Source: Bacillota bacterium (lineage in GTDB: Bacteria; Bacillota; Clostridia; Acetivibrionales; DTU013). Taken from it: a DNA stretch of 11,052 nt. Below are positions 9,701 to 11,052 of this stretch, piece after piece. Every line of letters begins with the position of its first letter. Position 1 is the stretch's first letter. A program made the translations under genes and the position numbers. The stretch is from positions 1-11,052 of the forward strand of contig JAEWQC010000145.1 in assembly GCA_023399355.1 (NCBI GenBank), written 5' to 3'. A model generated the notes under the pieces. That model was given only the letters and a program-made list of their open reading frames with translations. It made no database searches and was not told the DNA's origin.

Positions 9701-10481
9701 CTTGAATGGCTTCTCCCGATAATGTATTAAGCACCACATCAACACCATGGCCATCAGTCATTTCCATTACTCTCTGGTAAAAATCCTCCTGTCTGTAGTT
9801 AATCAGATTGGTTATCCCCATATCTTTAAGATATTTCAATTTCTCATCAGAACCAGCAGTTGCGTAGATTTCGGCACCAATATTCATTGCCAATTGGACT
9901 GCAATAAGGCCTGTGCCCCCTGCAGCTGTTTGAATCAGTATCTTTTCTCCAGGTCTGACCTTTATAGTCTCAAATATATGGTAAACCGTCATAAAGGTAA
10001 TAGGCAGAGAACAGGCCTCTTCAAAGCTAAGGGTATCAGGTTTTTTAATCGCCCAGTTTTCGCTGACGGTAACAACACTGCTGTGCCCGCCCATTTGCGG
10101 CCCCATAATTGAAATTACAGGTTCTCCCACTTTAATGCGTTTGACATCCTTGCCTACCTTTGTAACAATGCCGGCAACCTCAAATCCCGGTGTAAACGGG
10201 TATGGTGGCATAGTAGGATATAACCCTTTTATACATAGCAAGTCCCCGAAATTAAGCGAAAATGACCTTACGTCGATTTGTATTTCATCGTTTCCCGGTT
10301 CTTTCGAGATTTTTTGAGTTAATTTCAGATTATCTATATAACAAGGAGAGTCTAAAACAATACAGGCATTCCCGCGGATATCCTCTACAGCATTCCGGGT
10401 AAGTTCAGTGTATAACTTAACGCCCTCTTCAATATTAAGCTGTTTAGCCTGTATAAGCCTGAGTATCTCTTTTCTATCCAT
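1..10481 (-). CDS. Trans-AT modular polyketide synthase, N-terminal 3493 residues (C-terminus beyond window)
   Basis: This is a multidomain type I polyketide synthase subunit that extends an acyl chain by two-carbon units in the cytoplasm. The visible order is ER-KS1-KR1-ACP1-KS2(with embedded ACP-like domain)-DH-KR2-ACP2-KS3, and KS3 is cut at the left edge. No AT domain is present, so malonyl units must come from a separate trans-acting AT. Active-site residues seen are KS Cys561, Cys1817 and Cys3428; carrier Ser1558 and Ser3167; DH His2380 and Asp2552; and KR Ser1387/Tyr1400 and Ser3000/Tyr3013. The ATG at 10481 is chosen because AAGGG and GGTGAG precede it and a trans-AT-type helical linker follows at once. 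The frame is continuous to base 1. No thioesterase or loading module is seen, so this is a mid-assembly-line subunit. The product is not identifiable from this window. Confidence 0.96.
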   Translation of the reverse strand, partial: MDRKEILRLIQAKQLNIEEGVKLYTELTRNAVEDIRGNACIVLDSPCYIDNLKLTQKISKEPGNDEIQIDVRSFSLNFGDLLCIKGLYPTMPPYPFTPGFEVAGIVTKVGKDVKRIKVGEPVISIMGPQMGGHSSVVTVSENWAIKKPDTLSFEEACSLPITFMTVYHIFETIKVRPGEKILIQTAAGGTGLIAVQLAMNIGAEIYATAGSDEKLKYLKDMGITNLINYRQEDFYQRVMEMTDGHGVDVVLNTLSGEAIQEGMNLLGSGGRYVEIAMTGLKSSNSINLTHMVDNQSFYSVDLRRYLMKNQELVTKYLDIMIEYVERGIIKPTICKVFKFLEIKQAFKCLEDRKNIGKIVVSVSKQTPSLEVVKPYAKKPEVEDAVESSNTIDIAVIGMSARFPGSPDIKTFWENLVHGKDLITEIPIDRWDWRDYYHPDPDNLEKTNSKWGGFLENADLFDPSFFKISGREAEVTDPQQRVFLEECWNALEDAGYASEAMDSKCCGVFAGAGGGDYQSKLRENNVSRIPQSFWGNESSVIPARIAYFLNLKGPAISINTACSSSLVAIHLACRNILAGDCNMALAGGVFICTTPEFYILSSNANMLSPDGRCKAFDKNANGFVPGEGAGVIVLKRLDEALSDGDHIYGVIKGSSINQDGRTNGITAPNSLSQSGLLTSVYERYGVSPETISYIEAHGTGTELGDPIEVGALTEAFGKFTSRKNFCWLGSVKANIGHAVFAAGVAGVIKVLLALEHGSIPPQLHFNEPNKHINFEDTPFRVNTGLQEWKGENGMPRRAGVSSFGFSGTNAHIIIEESPDGGNSPHTQSPYYFIPLSAKSEQALKQRIEDLYKWLESGNSSKYIGNIAYTLLMRRAHFPLRLAFAVRDTGDLMKKLDELRLNYGKLDDLFSNKQKGRTSLHNQDFAKHANELLNELNLCSLNRKIISDKQYLEKLSIISEFYIKQYPLDWERLYMGCGYNHVSMPTYPFQKNSYRTHPMERGINCKCIPQKTVTASETVEDTLAYYRPDWIEQPLTDAGSIKMQGKNICIFGMEDEIYCTMKNRFYNSLSGLIRVIPGEEFNKVDKDTYVINPAREDHYICLISEMKIDNTLPSEIIYAWSGSAELPDNGEDVEDYIKVGILEQFYSLAYLARAFMRVASGHPVGLTFVCHGNTTYSFSLCHGLSAFFRTLHIENPLYRFHSAQFLTKSSIDELVDLAICEVGADVDAGEEITYENGKRRARELISYLPVTLKNTRSFKSRGVYWLAGGAGGIGRLLVQYLVEEFDATVYISGRSDEPKTNKDIKGRVAYIKGDISQKGEAKRIYRHIISEVGSLNGVINLAGIIKDKYLINKSAEDIRDVLAPKCWGTYYLDEATANEKLDFFMVFSSIVSFTGNSGQSDYSFANGFMDGFIQMRNMSYKEGKRWGNSMCINWPVWEEGGMRLSPQAEKDTFEVLGLRPLGTLQGINALAHCIQTGASQISVIYGNNSKFENLIKAGLCHNGINTEHHSVVNNIGEGPEQADFLKWTENRIKLVFAEVLRITTESFDIYTPFEDLGLDSLLVKSLNTGLEEFFNALPRTLLFECSNIKSLAEYIVQNNGSQVINVFSKLHESEKIASVEKMDSTDAINSEQEINAKDARNNRHFEEDIAIIGMSGRLPQAKDINEFWENLMLGKDCITEIPAERWDIREYYHPDPDLAEQGKMYCKWGGFIENISSFDSIFFNIPPRKAELMDPQERLLLQTSWLALEDGGYNPREFSKKYLVGVFVGATTHSYQLWGPGEWMKGNHIFPESSAWSLANRISYFYDFKGPSMPVDTACSSSLTAVHQACGSIRRGECEVAIVGGVNIYLHPSKYIGLCQMRMLSKEGRCKSFAQGADGFVPGEGVAAVVLKPLSRAIKDKDNIYAVIKGSSVNHGGRTNGYTVPNPDSQTEVICRAFEDGKIEPLSVTAIEAHGTGTALGDPIEIRGLTKAFGVEKKHYCAISSSKSNIGHLESAAGIAGLIKMALQLKNKTLVPTLHVSEINKDIPLEDSPFFIQKELNAWEKTVLETQSGKYTYPRRGGISSFGAGGANAHVILEEYDTPQESGCSEMNNKPFLIVLSAKTIEALLENCRNLYDYLEKSTSPVQGYLGCEEEFKASVNAIAAEILGVSSQDILKDELFEDIGMDAVSRTLLLSEINNSYHTDIKINILLTCKCLSEFAEKIYEKHLLLVSPMAGKTPALGDIAYTLQVGRESMEERIALVVSSIDDLISGLKLFTSSENDKGQFYRGNASCCKTAANNANIPLLIENRDYYALASLWVSGADIDWEAFNRECKYHRVSLPGYSFAAEHYWIPMNDNKLTITAAKASPEFNVPLRIKEFENKEYKSTIEFDGDEFYIRDHVFAGGNVMPASAYLNMVCSCYTGYNREKAYKMSNLLWMRPFTFSNDTKGTSDKKRLHIVLNPEDRKAGYEVYSMDGGKPLIHHTGEIEEKDASQITAEEFIDIESIKGKCHRRMDRTECYNILRQGGILYGQSLCVIDEIYSDGKEAVAEIKLPQFLLKDAIHFILHPSIIDGALQSIIGVDLGEGSGPYIPFSIGEVNIRKPVVDSVYVYINVNNSESSHGGRLRKVNMAITDLSGKILVDIKNIALRELRHAGDKNDSTNVIFLENVWVHKEHAKNMAESRSEKETLLLIDAPDMLCGFDSFNKIFFSTEKKAESNFPPSKVAESQNEDIHEFLEKLRNQGASPDKIVIYAPDTAGIIDLTDFMLEKTYYFIQELIRALMKFKTGKEIRLLYIYSTGSQKDNFPFYSGISGFFKTLHNENPDFICKTIGVEDYSQNTIITGMEFLTDTEECEVLYSGGERLVKEFKEIEIAEGAEQLINLKKGGVYLVTGGMGALGYSFASYLACEIQANVVLVGRSPLDDIKQDKIRCLEESGSRAVYFQADLSVREEVQLVFLKVKELFNSIDGIIHCAGVIKDSFIIKKTRGEMDEVFRSKASGALNIDAVTANENLDFFVMFSSIAGVVGNPGQSDYAYSNRFLDAYAQYRETLKSKGMRSGKTISIQWPYWQDGGMALSKEYIEDIRGKTGMLALTIDKGVKIFRRILSDRYHEIAVLYGDAKRMRETVKDHSQYESEGMTMKLPESSIVKPQLIEKTQNLLKEILSAETKLPVARINARDTLQKYGIDSLLIVKINRELEKYFGELSKTLLFEYQTLEELAVYLVENYGARAAEVFAFHNEAENHKERVVEAITSPGKIEAMRMQPNKNVMSTYERESNYANEEIAIIGLSGKYPMADDLDSLWENLKDGRDCITEIPKERWEYEKYFDPAKNKKGKTNSKWGGFINDVGSFDPLFFNITPGEAEWIDPQERLFLETVWHTVEDAGYTRQSLKNCSVGVFVGLMYAQYNLFETDVDGTIMHPVGSYASIANRVSYIFNFRGPSIALDTMCSSSLTTIHLACESIRRGECNAAVAGGVNITIHPNKHLHLSMGGFASSDGRCRSFGDGGDGYVPGE
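864..1106 (-). other. Acyl carrier protein ACP2, residues about 3126-3206
   Basis: This is the carrier domain of module 2. The phosphopantetheine site Ser3167 is in LQKYGIDSLLIVKIN, and KTLLFEYQTLEELAVYL forms the C-terminal half. A linker of about 55 residues, rich in Glu, Asn and Lys, leads to KS3. Confidence 0.93.
1188..2564 (-). other. Ketoreductase KR2, structural plus catalytic subdomains, residues about 2640-3098
   Basis: The structural half begins near FLENVWVHKE. The NADPH-binding motif TGGMGALG includes Met2874. The catalytic residues are Ser3000 in FSSIAG and Tyr3013 in SDYAYSN, 13 apart, followed by Asn3017. Asp2958 in VIKD again marks a B-type enzyme, which suits syn-dehydration to a trans double bond by the adjacent DH. 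The domain ends near IAVLYGD. Confidence 0.94.
2577..3449 (-). other. Dehydratase (DH) domain, residues about 2345-2635
   Basis: This double-hotdog dehydratase removes water from the beta-hydroxy intermediate made by KR2. His2380 sits in HVFAGGNVMP (HxxxGxxxxP intact), and Asp2552 in HPSIIDGALQ (DxxxQ intact). These residues argue for a working dehydratase and against the enoyl-isomerase-like variants that lose them. The internal GxxYGPxF motif is degenerate here (ILYGQSL, Tyr2510, with Gln2512 for Pro). Confidence 0.9.
3501..4247 (-). other. KS2-AT adaptor and post-AT linker, enlarged (residues 2079-2327)
   Basis: The adaptor opens with FLIVLSAKTIEALLENCRNL and resumes at ALGDIAYTLQVGRESMEER. 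It ends with SLPGYSFAAEHYWIP before the DH. These elements are nearly contiguous in KS1's adaptor, but here about 80 extra residues with an ACP-like fold separate them. No AT domain is present. Confidence 0.85.
3861..4100 (-). other. Embedded ACP-like domain lacking the phosphopantetheine serine, residues about 2128-2207
   Basis: The stretch reads as a whole carrier domain: a helix I-like VNAIAAEILGV, the turn QDILKDELFEDIGMDAVSRT, and a C-terminal CLSEFAEKIYEKH. Compared with ACP1 (FEDLGLDSLL) it has FEDIGMDAVS: the Asp is kept but the attachment Ser is Ala2166. It therefore cannot carry a pantetheine arm. It sits between the two halves of the KS2 adaptor, not between KR and KS as a working ACP would. 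A role in contacts between KS2 and its partners, or as a vestige, is inference. I recall similar insertions in other trans-AT synthases but could not check. Confidence 0.82.
4248..5543 (-). other. Ketosynthase KS2, residues about 1647-2078
   Basis: The domain starts at DIAIIGMSGRLP. Cys1817 lies in PVDTACSSSLT, His1952 in HGTGT and His1990 in NIGH, so it is catalytically complete. It ends at GGANAHVILEEY. The combination GPSMPVDTACSSS and NHGGRTNGYTVPNP recalls trans-AT KSs that receive beta-hydroxy chains, matching the upstream KR-only module. This clade reading is from memory and unverified. Confidence 0.96.
5691..5924 (-). other. Acyl carrier protein ACP1, residues about 1520-1597
   Basis: This is the carrier domain of module 1. 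Ser1558 in FEDLGLDSLLVKSLN is the phosphopantetheine site, and the domain ends in RTLLFE...SLAEYIVQ, typical of helices III-IV. A low-complexity, charged linker of about 50 residues (about 1598-1646) joins it to KS2. Confidence 0.93.
6027..7424 (-). other. Ketoreductase KR1, structural plus catalytic subdomains, residues about 1020-1485
   Basis: This domain reduces the beta-keto group with NADPH. The structural half starts near YYRPDW. The catalytic Rossmann half begins at the nucleotide-binding AGGAGGIG (about residue 1260). Ser1387 in FSSI and Tyr1400 in SDYSFAN are 13 residues apart as expected, with Asn1404 completing the set. Asp1345 in IIKD occupies the third position of the LDD signature, and there is no A-type Trp, so a B-type KR giving a D-hydroxyl is predicted. 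The first Thr of the usual TGGxGxLG is Ala here, a mild variation. Confidence 0.93.
7494..8036 (-). other. KS1-AT adaptor and post-AT linker, residues 816-996
   Basis: This stretch replaces an acyltransferase. It starts with the adaptor strand FIPLSAKSEQALKQR, continues through NIAYTLLMRRAHFPLRLAF, and ends with the classic wrap-around linker SMPTYPFQKNSYR. There is no GHSxG and no room for a roughly 300-residue AT. No DH motif follows before the KR, so this module should leave a hydroxyl group. Confidence 0.85.
8037..9305 (-). other. Ketosynthase KS1, residues about 393-815
   Basis: This ketosynthase catalyses decarboxylative Claisen condensation. It begins at DIAVIGMSARFPG. The active-site Cys561 is in NTACSSS, His696 in HGTGT and His736 in NIGH, so the catalytic triad is complete. 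The domain ends at SGTNAHIIIEES. The wording around GNESSVIPARIAYFLNLKGP and INQDGRTNGITAP resembles, from memory, trans-AT KSs that accept fully reduced chains. That agrees with the ER just before it. The clade call needs a phylogeny. Confidence 0.96.
9390..10295 (-). other. Enoylreductase (ER) domain, residues about 63-364
   Basis: This is a medium-chain dehydrogenase/reductase type ER, which uses NADPH to reduce an alpha,beta-double bond on a carrier-bound chain. Visible marks are SLNFGDLL near the start, YPFTPGFEVAG in the catalytic half, the nucleotide-binding motif TAAGGTGLIAVQLA (Gly188, Gly189, Gly191), and GGRYVEIAMTGLKS with SVDLRR towards the end. The length of about 300 residues is normal for a PKS ER. 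No ACP precedes it within this protein, so its substrate must be held on the carrier of a preceding subunit or act in trans. It is not the FMN-dependent PfaD type. Confidence 0.9.
10296..10481 (-). other. N-terminal helical linker of the PKS (residues 1-62)
   Basis: The protein opens with an amphipathic helix-like stretch (MDRKEILRLIQAKQLNIEEG) followed by a short Leu-rich continuation. Stretches of this pattern, a charged helix and then an x-x-E-E-G turn and another helix, commonly precede domains in trans-AT synthases. It may act as a spacer or as a docking element for the upstream subunit's C-terminus. The docking role is inference. Confidence 0.5.
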
Positions 10482-10496
10482 CTCACCACAACCCTT
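10482..10496 (-). promoter_or_regulatory. Ribosome binding site of the PKS gene
   Basis: Read on the minus strand, AAGGG lies 10 bases before the ATG at 10481, and a second purine-rich GGTGAG directly abuts it. AAGGG has the more usual spacing. The PKS frame stays open a little further upstream but offers no ATG, GTG or TTG with a better site before it enters the methyltransferase gene, so this site supports the chosen start. Confidence 0.6.
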
Positions 10497-10515
10497 AATT
10501 TTATGAATTAATAAC

Positions 10516-11052
10516 TCATACTTTTTTCCTGGCCAGTAAATACAGAGTCATACCTTCTTTCCCCTGTAATTCCTTACCATGAATTGCTCTTTTTACAGCG
10601 TAAAATATTAGTGCTGGCAAAAGGTAAACTAGGCGAAGTACGGCTTTTATAGTTAACCTCATTTTTTTGTTGTTGATTTTTAGAGGATTAACAGTCTTTA
10701 TTACCAGTTCTTCAATGAAAAATATTACTTGAATCATGATATTTCCAGGTTCCAGCTCTGTTTTTACCGTATCAAAGCCGCATTCATCAAGAAGTATTTT
10801 TAGTCCTTCTCTGGAATATCTAACCAAATGGTGCGGAGGCATATCCCATATTTCTTTCCAAAGTTTACGGCTTGCACGTTCCATGTTTGGAACTGACATC
10901 ATGACCAGTCCGCCTGGCTTTACCAATTTATTAACTGAAGAAATGAATCCCCTCGGATTATCAATATGCTCCAGAAGGTTAAAGAAAGTAATAATATCAA
11001 ACTCACGCGGCAACCCGTACTGTATAATATTTTCCAGCCTGCAGGCATACAC
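10516..11052 (-). CDS. SAM-dependent class I methyltransferase, C-terminal part (N-terminus beyond window)
   Basis: The visible 178 residues match the second half of a small-molecule methyltransferase of the UbiG/Methyltransf_23-like type. FDIITFFNLLEHIDNP is the motif-II/post-I acidic strand, followed by VKPGGLVMMSVPN and then HHLVRYSREGLKILLDECGF. The glycine-rich SAM motif I lies beyond the right edge, so the GTG at 11050-11052 is not taken as the start. The C-terminal quarter has a basic-hydrophobic stretch (AVLRLVYLLPALIFYAVKRA) that could lie against the membrane. It ends with TGA at 10516-10518, 34 bases before the PKS on the same strand, suggesting co-transcription. A tailoring O-methylation is possible; the substrate is unknown. 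Confidence 0.8.
   Translation of the reverse strand: MYACRLENIIQYGLPREFDIITFFNLLEHIDNPRGFISSVNKLVKPGGLVMMSVPNMERASRKLWKEIWDMPPHHLVRYSREGLKILLDECGFDTVKTELEPGNIMIQVIFFIEELVIKTVNPLKINNKKMRLTIKAVLRLVYLLPALIFYAVKRAIHGKELQGKEGMTLYLLARKKV

Noticed and set aside
9747..10112. A 121-codon open frame on the plus strand
   Set aside because: It lies opposite the ER nucleotide-binding region, has no recognisable domain or clear ribosome binding site, and is explained as a shadow of the PKS reading frame.
10495..10511. Inverted repeat TTAATT-5-AATTAA in the methyltransferase-PKS gap
   Set aside because: It is a six-base, all-AT stem with no GC core or T tract, so it is too weak for a terminator and is expected by chance in AT-rich DNA.
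11050..11052. GTG as the start codon of the methyltransferase
   Set aside because: The frame is open to the window edge and the SAM-binding motif I must lie upstream, so the true start is outside.

Overview
The window is almost entirely one gene on the minus strand: the N-terminal 3493 residues of a giant modular polyketide synthase (PKS). It starts at 10481 and runs off the left edge with no stop codon. Its signature motifs, checked at more than 15 points from start to edge, all fall in one reading frame, so no frameshift is seen. Upstream on the same strand, 34 bases away, lies the C-terminal part of a SAM-dependent methyltransferase whose own N-terminus is beyond the right edge.

Domain order from the PKS N-terminus is: short helical linker, enoylreductase (ER), KS1, KS-AT adaptor, KR1, ACP1, KS2, adaptor carrying an embedded ACP-like domain, DH, KR2, ACP2, and KS3 (cut by the window edge). 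No acyltransferase domain or GHSxG motif follows any KS. The usual remnant linkers sit there instead, so this is a trans-AT synthase loaded by a separate acyltransferase.

The domains fit together as an assembly line. The leading ER would saturate a chain delivered by an upstream subunit and pass it to KS1. Module 1 (KS1-KR1-ACP1) adds two carbons and leaves a beta-hydroxyl. Module 2 (KS2-DH-KR2-ACP2) adds two carbons and leaves a double bond. KS3 takes the chain on. The predicted segment is R-CH2-CH2-CH(OH)-CH2-CH=CH-CO-, with the hydroxyl probably D-configured because both KRs carry the B-type Asp. All catalytic residues I could locate are intact.

The oddest element is a complete carrier-protein-like domain inside the KS2 adaptor, with Ala2166 at the position of the phosphopantetheine serine. 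It cannot be primed and probably has a structural or recognition role.

The moderately AT-rich DNA, codon choice and protein style suggest a Gram-positive Bacillota organism, perhaps of the Clostridia or Paenibacillus type. This is an inference; no taxonomic marker is present. Except for the 34-base gap there is no intergenic DNA, and I see no RNA genes, mobile elements, CRISPR arrays or terminators.
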